Shown: positions 35,216 to 42,631 of the stretch, in pieces
Layout: each line of letters starts with the position of its first letter
Position numbering within the stretch: the stretch's first letter is position 1
Assembly: GCA_016699575.1 (NCBI GenBank)
Contig: CP064979.1
Span: forward strand, 4,216,001-4,280,000
DNA from: Flavobacteriales bacterium
GTDB lineage: Bacteria > Bacteroidota > Bacteroidia > Flavobacteriales_F > PHOS-HE28
DNA: 64,000 nt
Direction: 5' to 3'
The notes under the pieces: model-generated
The model's database searches: none
Told to the model about the DNA's origin: nothing
Seen by the model: the letters and a program-made list of their open reading frames with translations, nothing else
Program-made: the position numbers and the translations under genes

Positions 35216-36738
35216 GCACCACCAATAGCAAAGTGACCGTCCTCTACGTGGACGACGAACAGGGTAACCTGAGCGGTTTCCGCAGCAATTTCCGCCGCGA
35301 GTTCAACGTGCTCACCGCCCAAAGCGGCGAAGAGGCACTGAAGCTGATCGAGGAGCAGGAGGTCCATGTAGTGATCAGCGACCAACGCATGCCGGGCATG
35401 GAGGGCGCCGACCTACTGGCACGGGTGCGCGACCTGCAACCACGTGCCGTCCGGATGCTCATGACCGCTTATGCCGATGTGCAAGCCGTCATCGACGCGG
35501 TGAACAAGGGCAACATCTTCGGGTACGCGACAAAGCCTTACGACCCCGCGGATCTGCGTATCCGCATCGAGCAGGCCGCATCGTTGGCCATCGCCCGATC
35601 GGAAGCCGACCGTACGAACGCGCGCTACAAACAGATCTTCGAAGCTGCGGGCGATCCGATCTTCCTGGTGGACGCCAAAGCGTGCATCGTGCAAGCGAAC
35701 GGTGCTACGGAGCGGTTGTTGGGCGCGTCCCAAGGCTCGCTGATCGGCAAGAACTTCCTCGATCTGCTCGAACACCGCCGCGACCTGGTGACCGTTCTGC
35801 GTGAACACCGGAAAGGAGGCGACATGATCAACCTCGACATCAGTCTCAGGGGAACGGGAGGTCGTGTGGTCGATTGCCTGCTGACAGCCAACTGCATCGG
35901 ACAAGACCTGGCCGGTGACATGCTCTACCAGGCAGTACTGAAGGATATCACGGACAGGAAACAGGAGGAACTGCGCTTGCAAAAGCTCAATACCGACCTC
36001 GATAGGCGCGTTGGCATGCGCACGCGCCAGCTGCGCGAAGCCATCGACGACCTTGCTTCCTTCAGCTATTCCGTGGCGCACGACCTGCGCAGCCCTTTGA
36101 AGAACATGCTCGCCCTTACCGGCATGCTGAACGAACAAGGCCCCCGTGAGGAAGCACTGGCCCCACGGATCGCGAGCAACGCGGGGCGTATGCTCGATCT
36201 CGTGGATGATCTGCTCCGCTTCGCGCTCACCAACCGCACCAGCCTCCAACGGGGCGAGGTGCACTTGGCCGAATTGGTTGGTGAGGTGGTGGCCCAGTCG
36301 GTACCTGGCGACAGGCAGCATGCCGTTCGACTGCTCGTGGAACCCACGGCTCTGGTGAACGCGGACGGGGCCATGCTCAAAGTGATGTTCACGAACTTGA
36401 TCGGCAACGCGTTGAAATTCACACGTGATAAGGCTGAGGCCGTGGTCACCGTGGCCTGCACCAAGGAACTCAATGCCCACCACATTACTGTCTGCGACAA
36501 CGGCATCGGCTTCGACACGTCGGCCGGTGTCGATGTTTTCGCGGCCTTCAAGCGCATGCACCGTACCGACCAGTTCGAGGGCAGTGGCATCGGATTGAGC
36601 ATTGTTCAGCGCATCGTAGCCAAGCACGGTGGCGAAGTATGGGCGGAAAGTTCCCCGGGACAGGGATGCACCATTCATGTCCGGCTACCGATCAACTCAG
36701 CCGAGGACAATGCCCTTCCTTTCGAGGAACGAGCATGA
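35212..36738 (+). CDS. Receiver-PAS-histidine kinase hybrid
   Basis: A 508-residue cytoplasmic signalling protein. An N-terminal CheY-like receiver (about residues 8-125, phospho-acceptor Asp57 in VVISDQRMPG) is followed by a PAS domain (about 140-260, YKQIFEAAGDPIFLVDAKAC), a coiled coil, the dimerisation helix with His290 in FSYSVAHDLRSPLKN, and the ATPase domain (NLIGNALKFTRD, VCDNGIGFD, GSGIGLSIVQRIV). This is a bacteriophytochrome-type His kinase without a light-sensing module. It overlaps the 7TMR-DISM kinase by 4 bp and would accept phosphate from it, then pass the signal on. No DNA-binding output is present in either kinase, so the final regulator lies elsewhere. Confidence 0.92.
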   Translation: MSTTNSKVTVLYVDDEQGNLSGFRSNFRREFNVLTAQSGEEALKLIEEQEVHVVISDQRMPGMEGADLLARVRDLQPRAVRMLMTAYADVQAVIDAVNKGNIFGYATKPYDPADLRIRIEQAASLAIARSEADRTNARYKQIFEAAGDPIFLVDAKACIVQANGATERLLGASQGSLIGKNFLDLLEHRRDLVTVLREHRKGGDMINLDISLRGTGGRVVDCLLTANCIGQDLAGDMLYQAVLKDITDRKQEELRLQKLNTDLDRRVGMRTRQLREAIDDLASFSYSVAHDLRSPLKNMLALTGMLNEQGPREEALAPRIASNAGRMLDLVDDLLRFALTNRTSLQRGEVHLAELVGEVVAQSVPGDRQHAVRLLVEPTALVNADGAMLKVMFTNLIGNALKFTRDKAEAVVTVACTKELNAHHITVCDNGIGFDTSAGVDVFAAFKRMHRTDQFEGSGIGLSIVQRIVAKHGGEVWAESSPGQGCTIHVRLPINSAEDNALPFEERA

Positions 36739-36818
36739 CCCGGGAACCCCTTGGTGAAACTTACCTCGTGCCTGTTGCGTACCAAGCACATCCCGCAAGG
36801 GCCCCCACACTCACGGTT

Positions 36819-37355
36819 ATGAACACGCACGACTTCCTCCGCAATTTCGCCCCTGTTGCGTTCATGGGGCTCTCGTTGGCCGCCTCCGCACAGAGCGGCA
36901 AGCTCGTCGACCGACGGGACCAAGCCGAAGGCTGGTACCTCCCACTTCACGGCATCGTTCTCGCCGAAGGCCAAAAAGCCGAAGGCGTCAAGGTGGTGCT
37001 GTACAAGAACAACGAACTGGTGGGCGAACTACCCGTGGACAAGAAAGGCCACTTCATCGCTGAGCTCGACATCGACAACACGTTCGCTTTGGTGATCACC
37101 AAGGACGGATTTCAGATGGAGCTGCTGCACGTGGACACGACATTGCCGGAAGGCAGGGTTGAATACCCCGAATACGAGTGCACCATCAACATGGAGAGGG
37201 CTACGGCCTTTGCCGGCAAGGATGAGGGCTTCTACCTCGACTTCCCGGCCGCCATCGTTCGCTGGAGCGACGACATGAAGGGCTTCTACCACAGCGAAGC
37301 CTACCACATGGACATCAAGGGCCGATTGGCGGGGTACGCCCAGGCCTCCTTCTGA
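36819..37355 (+). CDS. Secreted hypothetical protein with carboxypeptidase-regulatory-like fold
   Basis: A 178-residue protein. The ATG at 36819 gives signal peptide LRNFAPVAFMGLSLAASAQS. The following strand pattern, GIVLAEGQKAEGVKVVLYKN then GELPVDKKGHFIAELDID, resembles the beta-sandwich of CarboxypepD_reg-like modules in Bacteroidota. The C-terminal ~60 residues (DLPAAIVRW-like segment and SEAYHMDIKGRLAGY) are not recognised. It lies 80 bp after the receiver-PAS-kinase in the same orientation and may or may not be part of that transcript. Confidence 0.65.
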   Translation: MNTHDFLRNFAPVAFMGLSLAASAQSGKLVDRRDQAEGWYLPLHGIVLAEGQKAEGVKVVLYKNNELVGELPVDKKGHFIAELDIDNTFALVITKDGFQMELLHVDTTLPEGRVEYPEYECTINMERATAFAGKDEGFYLDFPAAIVRWSDDMKGFYHSEAYHMDIKGRLAGYAQASF

Positions 37356-37449
37356 ACCAAGCTTCTCCTCCGCCTACAAACCAAACAAACCAGGCAGAGG
37401 GAACCCGAGGGCGCTCGCCGCAAGGCAGCGCCTTCGTCTATTGCGCCCG

Positions 37450-38547
37450 TCAGTGCTGGTCGTAGTCGATGGTGACGTTGGCGCTGCGCGGGTGGGTCTG
37501 GCAGGTGAGCACGTAGCCGTCGGCCACCTCGCCGTCGGTGAGCGCGTAGTTCATGTCCATCTCCACCTGCCCTTCCACTACCCGCGCCTTGCAGGTGCAG
37601 CACACAGCTCCCTTGCACGCGAATGGCACGTCGAGACCGGCCTCCAGCGCGGCATCAAGCACGGCATCGCCATTGGCCGGTACCTGCAGCACATGCTCGC
37701 GGCCGTCCATGATCACCTTCACGGTGGCTGTCCCTGTGAAGGCTCCCGGGGACGCGGGCGTCGCATCAGCTTTGGGTGCTGAAGAAACCGGCGTGGTGAA
37801 TAGTTCTACATGGATATGCGACTTCGCGACACCCATGCTTTCCAGTGCTTCGCTCACGTTCACCATCATCTGCTCAGGGCCACAGATGAAAAACTCCTTG
37901 TGCATCGCATCACTGACGAACCGCGACACGAGCTGCTTGGCCTTTTCCGTGGTGATACGCCCATTGAAGAGCAGGTCTTCATCCATGCCCTTGCTCAGAA
38001 TGTGGTGCACGCTCAAACGGTCACTGTGGGCAGCTTTCAGTTCGCCGAGCTTCTCTCGGAAAATGATCCGGTCCGCATCCGTATTCCCGTAGAACAAGGT
38101 GAACTTGCTCATCGGTTCGGTGCGCAGCACGGTTTTCAGTATGCTGAGAATGGGCGTGATGCCACTGCCCGCCGCAAAGGCGACGTAATGCCGCTCGTGC
38201 GCCGGATCGAGCAAGGTGTAGAAGTTCCCCATCGGGGTCATCACCTCCAACTTGTCTCCCTTCTTGAGCTGTCCCACCAGCGTTGAGCTGGCGCGGCCCC
38301 GGTCCACACGCTTTACCGCTAGGCGGATCACATCGGTATCCAAAGGGCTGCTGCAAATGCTGTAGCTCCGGCGCAGTTCCTCACCGTTCACGATCAGTTT
38401 CACGGTCAGGTATTGACCATGGATGAACTTGAAATCGTTGCGCTTGTCCGCAGGCACCTTCAAGCCGATGACGATCGCATCAGCGGTTTCCTGCTTCACA
38501 TCCTCCACCTCCAGGGTATGGAACCGGGCCATGCGTTGTTCGCTCAT
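37450..38547 (-). CDS. paaE: Phenylacetyl-CoA epoxidase reductase subunit PaaE
   Basis: A 365-residue iron-sulfur flavoprotein that passes electrons from NADPH to the PaaABC(D) diiron epoxidase. The start at 38547 is supported by a promoter directly upstream. The FAD domain has RRSYSICSSP; the NAD(P) domain includes AAGSGITPILSILKTVL. The C-terminal [2Fe-2S] ferredoxin domain has CKGAVCCTCKARV and a fourth cysteine near VLTCQTHP. The usual PaaE length is about 350-360. It is transcribed divergently from paaABCD with 116 bp between starts, instead of being the last gene of a single paaABCDE operon. Confidence 0.95.
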   Translation of the reverse strand: MSEQRMARFHTLEVEDVKQETADAIVIGLKVPADKRNDFKFIHGQYLTVKLIVNGEELRRSYSICSSPLDTDVIRLAVKRVDRGRASSTLVGQLKKGDKLEVMTPMGNFYTLLDPAHERHYVAFAAGSGITPILSILKTVLRTEPMSKFTLFYGNTDADRIIFREKLGELKAAHSDRLSVHHILSKGMDEDLLFNGRITTEKAKQLVSRFVSDAMHKEFFICGPEQMMVNVSEALESMGVAKSHIHVELFTTPVSSAPKADATPASPGAFTGTATVKVIMDGREHVLQVPANGDAVLDAALEAGLDVPFACKGAVCCTCKARVVEGQVEMDMNYALTDGEVADGYVLTCQTHPRSANVTIDYDQH

Positions 38548-38561
38548 AGTTGAAGAGCGCG

Positions 38562-38591
38562 CGAAAGTAGCTGCCGCGTCGCCGTGTTCAA
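38562..38591 (-). promoter_or_regulatory. Promoter of paaE
   Basis: On the minus strand TTG (38591-38589), a 19-nt spacer and TACTTTCG (38569-38562) match TTG-N19-TAnnTTCG. Transcription would start about 7 bp further, leaving a very short leader before the ATG at 38547. Confidence 0.65.
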
Positions 38592-38663
38592 GGAATGCCC
38601 TGACGGCGGTCAACATGACGGTAGCGCGGCCTTCTATCTTCGCCGCATACCAAGCACAACGAC

Positions 38664-39608
38664 ATGTCGGACCTGCAGCTGCTCGAAGAACGTTTCCAAG
38701 CCAAGGTGGACGCCGAACTGAAGATCGAGCCAAAGGATTGGATGCCGGAGAAATACCGCAAAACGCTCATACGCCAGATCAGCCAGCACGCGCACAGCGA
38801 AGTGGTGGGCATGCTCCCCGAGGGCAACTGGATCACCCGTGCACCGAACCTGCGCCGCAAGGCCATCCTGCTCGCCAAGGTGCAGGACGAAGCGGGCCAT
38901 GGCCTCTATCTCTACAGTGCCTGTGAGACGCTTGGCGTATCGCGCGAGCAGACCATCGACGACCTGCTCAGCGGCAAAGCCAAGTACAGTAGCATCTTCA
39001 ACTACCCCACCCTCACTTGGGCGGACATCGGCGCCATCGGCTGGCTGGTGGACGGCGCGGCCATCATGAACCAGGTGATGCTTTGCCGCACGAGCTACGG
39101 CCCTTACGCGCGAGCCATGGTGCGCATCTGCAAGGAGGAGAGCTTCCACCAGCGCCAGGGCTACGAGATCATGGCCGTGCTGGCCAAGGGCACGCCCGAG
39201 CAGAAGGAGATGGCGCAGGACGCCCTGAACCGGTGGTGGTGGCCCAGCCTGATGATGTTCGGCCCCACCGACGCCAACAGCCCGCACAGCGCCGAGAGCA
39301 TGAAGTGGAAGATCAAGCGCCAGAGCAATGACGAGCTGCGCCAGACCTTCATCGACCGCACGGTGCAACAGGCAGAAGTGATCGGCCTGAGCATCCCCGA
39401 CCCCGACCTGAAGTGGAATGAGGCCACCCAGCATTACGACTGGGGCACCATCGATTGGACGGAGTTCAACAACGTGGTGGCGGGCAACGGTCCCTGCAAC
39501 AAGGATCGCTTGGCCGCCCGCAACAAGGCCCACGACGATGGCGCCTGGGTGCGCGAGGCCGCGCTCGCCCATGCCGCCAAGAAGGCCAAGAAGAAACAAG
39601 CAGCATGA
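38664..39608 (+). CDS. paaA: Phenylacetyl-CoA epoxidase catalytic subunit PaaA
   Basis: A 314-residue subunit that carries the diiron centre used to epoxidise the aromatic ring of phenylacetyl-CoA. The iron-binding motifs are E-x-x-H type: VQDEAGHGLYLYSA (about residues 75-88) and ICKEESFHQRQGYE (about 155-168). PDLKWNEATQHYDWGTIDW near the C-terminus and ASRKAILLAKVQD-like segments are typical of the family. Length is standard. It is first of the plus-strand paaABCD cluster. A hairpin of repeated GCGAGTGG motifs separates it from paaB. Confidence 0.97.
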   Translation: MSDLQLLEERFQAKVDAELKIEPKDWMPEKYRKTLIRQISQHAHSEVVGMLPEGNWITRAPNLRRKAILLAKVQDEAGHGLYLYSACETLGVSREQTIDDLLSGKAKYSSIFNYPTLTWADIGAIGWLVDGAAIMNQVMLCRTSYGPYARAMVRICKEESFHQRQGYEIMAVLAKGTPEQKEMAQDALNRWWWPSLMMFGPTDANSPHSAESMKWKIKRQSNDELRQTFIDRTVQQAEVIGLSIPDPDLKWNEATQHYDWGTIDWTEFNNVVAGNGPCNKDRLAARNKAHDDGAWVREAALAHAAKKAKKKQAA

Positions 39609-39624
39609 TACAGAGTGGCGAGTA

Positions 39625-39687
39625 GCGAGTGGCGAGTGGTGAGTCTGCCCAGGCAGCACCACTCGCCGATCAGCACTCGCCACTCGC
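39625..39687. repeat. GCGAGTGG-type inverted repeat between paaA and paaB
   Basis: Left arm GCGAGTGGCGAGTGGTGA (39625-39642) matches the reverse complement of 39670-39687 at 17 of 18 positions. GGCGAGTGGT (39631-39640) pairs exactly with ACCACTCGCC (39658-39667), and CTGCC/GGCAG forms an inner stem. It reads as nested hairpins made from one low-complexity motif, resembling repetitive extragenic palindromes. Confidence 0.65.
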
Positions 39688-39702
39688 AACTAACCGGACC
39701 CA

Positions 39703-39996
39703 ATGAGCAACAACCCGAACAACTGGCCCCTCTGGGAGATCTTCATCCAGAGCAAGCGCGGCCTGGAGCATAAGCACGTGGGAAGCCTGCACGCAGCTGA
39801 CCCGCAGATGGCCATCGAGAACGCCCGCGACGTGTACACCCGCCGTCAGGAAGGCCAGAGCATCTGGGTGGTGCCCGCCGACGCCATCAGCAGCAGCCAG
39901 CCTGATGATGCGGCCATGCTCTTCGATCCCGCCGACGACAAGACCTACCGGCACCCCACCTTCTACACCATGCCCGAGGGGGCCAAGTACATCTGA
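39703..39996 (+). CDS. paaB: Phenylacetyl-CoA epoxidase subunit PaaB
   Basis: A 97-residue small subunit of the phenylacetyl-CoA epoxidase, bridging PaaA/PaaC dimers in characterised complexes. The N-terminal WPLWEIFIQSKRGLEHKHVG and DPQMAIENARDVYTRR segments are conserved in PaaB proteins, as is WVVPADAI. Normal length. It lies 94 bp after paaA and 3 bp before paaC. Its presence with A, C, D and E indicates an intact epoxidase, although PaaK, PaaG and PaaZ are not in this window. Confidence 0.95.
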   Translation: MSNNPNNWPLWEIFIQSKRGLEHKHVGSLHAADPQMAIENARDVYTRRQEGQSIWVVPADAISSSQPDDAAMLFDPADDKTYRHPTFYTMPEGAKYI

Positions 39997-39999
39997 GCG

Positions 40000-40770
40000 A
40001 TGGCCGCATCCATGAGCCAGCAGGACGCCCTCTTCACCTACAGCCTCCGCCTCGCGGACGACCTCCTCATCCTGAGCCATCGCCTGAGCGAATGGTGCGG
40101 GCACGGACCCGTGCTCGAGGAGGACATCGCCCTCACCAACCGCGCGCTGGACCACATCGGCGAGGCCCGCAACCTGTACACGTACGCCGGTCAGGTGGAA
40201 GGCAAGGGGCGTGATGAGGATGCCTTGGCCTACCTGCGCAACGAGCGGCAGTTCGTGAACACCAAGTTGGTGGAACAGCCCAACGGCGACTACGCGCACA
40301 CCATCGTGCGGAGCTTCCTGTTCGACGCCTACCACCTGCCGCTGGCCGAGGCCCTCACCAAGAGCGCCGATGCCCAGCTGGCCGCCATCGCCGCCAAGGC
40401 CGTGAAGGAGGCGCAGTACCACGTGAAGCACAGCAGTGACTGGCTGATCCGCTTCGGCGACGGCACGGAGGAGAGCCATCGCCGCGCCCAGGAGGCCCTG
40501 GACAACCTGTGGACCTACACTGGTGACCTCTTCGTGATGGACGTGGTGCACCAGGACCTGGTGAAGGCCGGCATCGCACCCGACCTCACGAAGATCAAGG
40601 CCGTCTTCGACGCCACGGTGGACCGTGTGCTGGCCGAGGCCACGCTCAAGCGCCCCGCCGACGGCTTCATGGCCACGGGCGGCCGCGAGGGCAAGCACGG
40701 CGAGCAGCTCGGCTTCATCCTGGCCGAGATGCAGTATTTGCAGCGGGCGTACCCCGGGGCGGAGTGGTGA
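40000..40770 (+). CDS. paaC: Phenylacetyl-CoA epoxidase structural subunit PaaC
   Basis: A 256-residue ferritin-like helical subunit. It lacks the full metal-ligand set of PaaA and serves to stabilise the A subunit. Typical stretches are LADDLLILSHRLSEWCGHGP, LTNRALDHIGEARNLY and EAQYHVKHSSDWLIRFGDG. Length fits the family (about 250). It starts 3 bp after paaB and an in-frame second ATG five codons in (MSQQDALF) is an alternative start. A short perfect hairpin lies between it and paaD. Confidence 0.95.
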   Translation: MAASMSQQDALFTYSLRLADDLLILSHRLSEWCGHGPVLEEDIALTNRALDHIGEARNLYTYAGQVEGKGRDEDALAYLRNERQFVNTKLVEQPNGDYAHTIVRSFLFDAYHLPLAEALTKSADAQLAAIAAKAVKEAQYHVKHSSDWLIRFGDGTEESHRRAQEALDNLWTYTGDLFVMDVVHQDLVKAGIAPDLTKIKAVFDATVDRVLAEATLKRPADGFMATGGREGKHGEQLGFILAEMQYLQRAYPGAEW

Positions 40771-40801
40771 ACGCACCGCCTTCGAACAGCGCACCCGTAC
40801 C

Positions 40802-40820
40802 GTCGACCCACCGGGTCGAC
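40802..40820 (+). other. 8-bp perfect hairpin in the paaC-paaD gap
   Basis: GTCGACCC (40802-40809), loop ACC, GGGTCGAC (40813-40820). It lies within the 75-bp gap before paaD and has no U-tract, so it may be an RNA-stability or attenuation element. Confidence 0.45.
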
Positions 40821-40845
40821 CCTTGAAAATGGCCTTCGCGCACCC

Positions 40846-41331
40846 ATGATCACCAAGGACCGCATCCTCGAGCTCCTCGACTACGTGAAGGACCCGGAGA
40901 TCCCGGCCATCAACGTGCTGGAGCTGGGCGTGGTGCGGCAGGTGGAGGTGGAGGCCGACGGCAAGGCCATCATCACCATCACCCCCACCTACACCGGCTG
41001 CCCGGCCATGGACGTGATGGCGGCCGACATCAAGAAGGAACTGCTGGAAGCGGGCGTGCCGGCCGTGGAGGTGAAGATGAGCCTCTCCCCCGCCTGGACC
41101 ACCGACTGGATCACCGAGACCGGCAAGCGCAAGCTGAAGGAATACGGCATCGCGCCGCCGGAGAAGACCGCTGACATACGCGCGCTGAAGGGTGAACAGC
41201 CCGTGGTGGCGTGTCCGCAATGCGGCTCCACGAACACCGCGATGCTCTCCGCCTTCGGCAGCACGGCCTGCAAGGCGCTCTGGAAGTGCAACGACTGCCT
41301 GGAGCCCTTCGACCAGTTCAAGTGCTTGTAG
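40846..41331 (+). CDS. paaD: PaaD, maturation factor of the phenylacetyl-CoA epoxidase
   Basis: A 161-residue protein. The N-terminal ~90 residues are a MIP18/DUF59-like domain (VKDPEIPAINVLELGVVRQV, TYTGCPAMDVM with the conserved Cys). The C-terminus is a zinc ribbon: CPQCG, then CKALWKCNDCLEPFDQFKC. PaaD is involved in assembling or activating the epoxidase and resembles iron-sulfur assembly factors of the SUF group. Length fits the family. It is the last gene in the paaABCD row. Confidence 0.94.
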   Translation: MITKDRILELLDYVKDPEIPAINVLELGVVRQVEVEADGKAIITITPTYTGCPAMDVMAADIKKELLEAGVPAVEVKMSLSPAWTTDWITETGKRKLKEYGIAPPEKTADIRALKGEQPVVACPQCGSTNTAMLSAFGSTACKALWKCNDCLEPFDQFKCL

Positions 41332-41344
41332 CGACTTTGCTGTA

Positions 41345-41707
41345 TCACCACGCGGGTGAACGACGACCATTGCGCAACACACCGATACGGCGCACCAGCA
41401 CACCATCGGTGGTGAATGCCCGTACGGTGTACACACCCGGGCGAAGACCGCGCAGATCCAACAAACCGTCCGTGCTCAGAGGCACCACCTTCAAGCGTCT
41501 GCCGCGAGCATTGAGCATGTCCACCCTGGTGACGGCAGCCGGTAACGAAAGCCGGTAGAGCCCGGGCGCATCCGAGCCGATCAATGCGATCAGGTCCGAA
41601 TCGGCTGTGCGGCGCACGGGACGGTCGGGCACATAGGCCAAGGGCTCTTGCTGGGCCAACGCATTGGCGGCGAAGCTGACCAGAATGATGAGAGGAAGAA
41701 CGCGCAT
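41345..41707 (-). CDS. Tiny secreted protein consisting mainly of a T9SS-like C-terminal domain
   Basis: A 120-residue protein. A signal peptide (MRVLPLIILVSFAANALAQ) is followed by about 35 residues of linker and then a domain that looks like a T9SS type A sorting domain: VDMLNARGRRLKVVPLS, LLDLRGLRPGVYTVRAF and VLVRRIGVLRNG. The L-x-L-x-x-L-x-P-G-x-Y-x-V pattern is characteristic of that sorting fold. No passenger domain is visible, which is unusual. It ends close to, and converges with, paaD. The gene may be a remnant of a larger secreted protein. Confidence 0.65.
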   Translation of the reverse strand: MRVLPLIILVSFAANALAQQEPLAYVPDRPVRRTADSDLIALIGSDAPGLYRLSLPAAVTRVDMLNARGRRLKVVPLSTDGLLDLRGLRPGVYTVRAFTTDGVLVRRIGVLRNGRRSPAW

Positions 41708-41779
41708 GCAGAAGGTTCGGGCCTTCTACGCGTATGCGGCGCAACTGTTCAACGGCGACCTGACCTGTCCGTGGTCCGG

Positions 41780-41853
41780 TGGAGCGAAAGGGAGTCGAAC
41801 CCTCGACCTCCGCATTGCGAACGCGGCGCTCTGGCCATCTGAGCTATCGCCCC
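41780..41853 (-). tRNA. tRNA-Ala (anticodon CGC)
   Basis: On the minus strand the acceptor GGGGCGA (41853-41847) pairs with TCGCTCC (41787-41781), with discriminator A at 41780. Position 3-70 is a G-U pair, the alanine identity element. The anticodon arm CCGCG-TTCGCAA-TGCGG gives anticodon CGC (one G-U pair in the stem). The T-loop is TTCGACT. No CCA is encoded. Confidence 0.95.
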
Positions 41854-41950
41854 GGTAGGGCGAATATGGGCGCTAGAAGCGATCCAGAGCGCATGGCCGG
41901 CATCCGTTCGATATCATACTTATTATATATTTAGCACATTAACAAAAGTC

Positions 41951-42631
41951 ATGCTCGGCAGAGTAGTTCGTCTTCTGTTCCTGACGGTGATGTGCGCGCC
42001 AGCATTAGCCACCGAGGCCAAACCCACCCGCACCCGCATCCGGGCCGTGCTGCCGGACCGCACGGTAGAGACCTTCGCATTGGAGAAGTACCGGGTGAAG
42101 CCGCAACCCGGTCTGGAATACCACTGGTGGAAGGGGCAACGGCTGCAAAGCACGGTGGGCGGATTGGCCGGTGCGCTGCTCGATGGGCCCTATGCCGAGT
42201 ACGCCACCACCGGCCAGCTGATCACGCAAGGGGAAATGCGCAAGGGGCTGCGCCATGGCGAGTGGCGTAGCTGGGACGCACAGGGCAAATTGCGCGACAT
42301 CACGGTGTGGCGCAGCGGCCGGGTCCATTCGAAGCAGCTTGCCATGGGCGGGGATGGCATAACGGAGAAGAAGATGGAACGCCGGATGCGCAAGGAGCAG
42401 CGCAAAACGGATCGGGCTTCGCGCGAGGCTGAACGGGAGAAGAAGGAGGCCGACAAACCCAAGGGCGTGAAGCGCGTGAAAAAGGGCAAGCGGGTGAAGA
42501 GCGAGGATGTGCACGAACGCGACCTGGAGAAGGAGAAGGAGAAGGAGAAGAAGAAGGAACAACCGAAAGACAAACCGGCCAAGGAGAAGAAACGGAAAGA
42601 CAAGAACGAAGGCCCGGGTCTGTTAGATTAA
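41951..42631 (+). CDS. Secreted lysine-rich hypothetical protein with MORN-like motif
   Basis: A 226-residue protein with signal peptide MLGRVVRLLFLTVMCAPALA. Residues about 55-110 resemble a MORN/YwqK-type repeat (LDGPYAEYATTGQLITQGE, then LRHGEWRSWDAQGKLRD). The last ~90 residues are almost entirely Lys, Glu and Arg (EKEKEKEKKKEQPKDKPAK) and likely disordered. The upstream region is very A/T-rich and contains TATATTTA about 20 bp before the ATG, a possible -7 element. The stop codon (42629-42631) is completed by the first base of the IS256-type element, so the original C-terminus may have been longer. Confidence 0.65.
   Translation: MLGRVVRLLFLTVMCAPALATEAKPTRTRIRAVLPDRTVETFALEKYRVKPQPGLEYHWWKGQRLQSTVGGLAGALLDGPYAEYATTGQLITQGEMRKGLRHGEWRSWDAQGKLRDITVWRSGRVHSKQLAMGGDGITEKKMERRMRKEQRKTDRASREAEREKKEADKPKGVKRVKKGKRVKSEDVHERDLEKEKEKEKKKEQPKDKPAKEKKRKDKNEGPGLLD

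Noticed and set aside
39670..41436. 588-residue minus-strand open frame across paaB-paaD
   Set aside because: It runs antisense to three genes with diagnostic motifs; its His/Gly/Val-rich composition is typical of GC-rich antisense frames.
41345..41853. Attachment site at tRNA-Ala
   Set aside because: No repeat of the tRNA 3' end was noticed in the following accessory region and no integrase is present.
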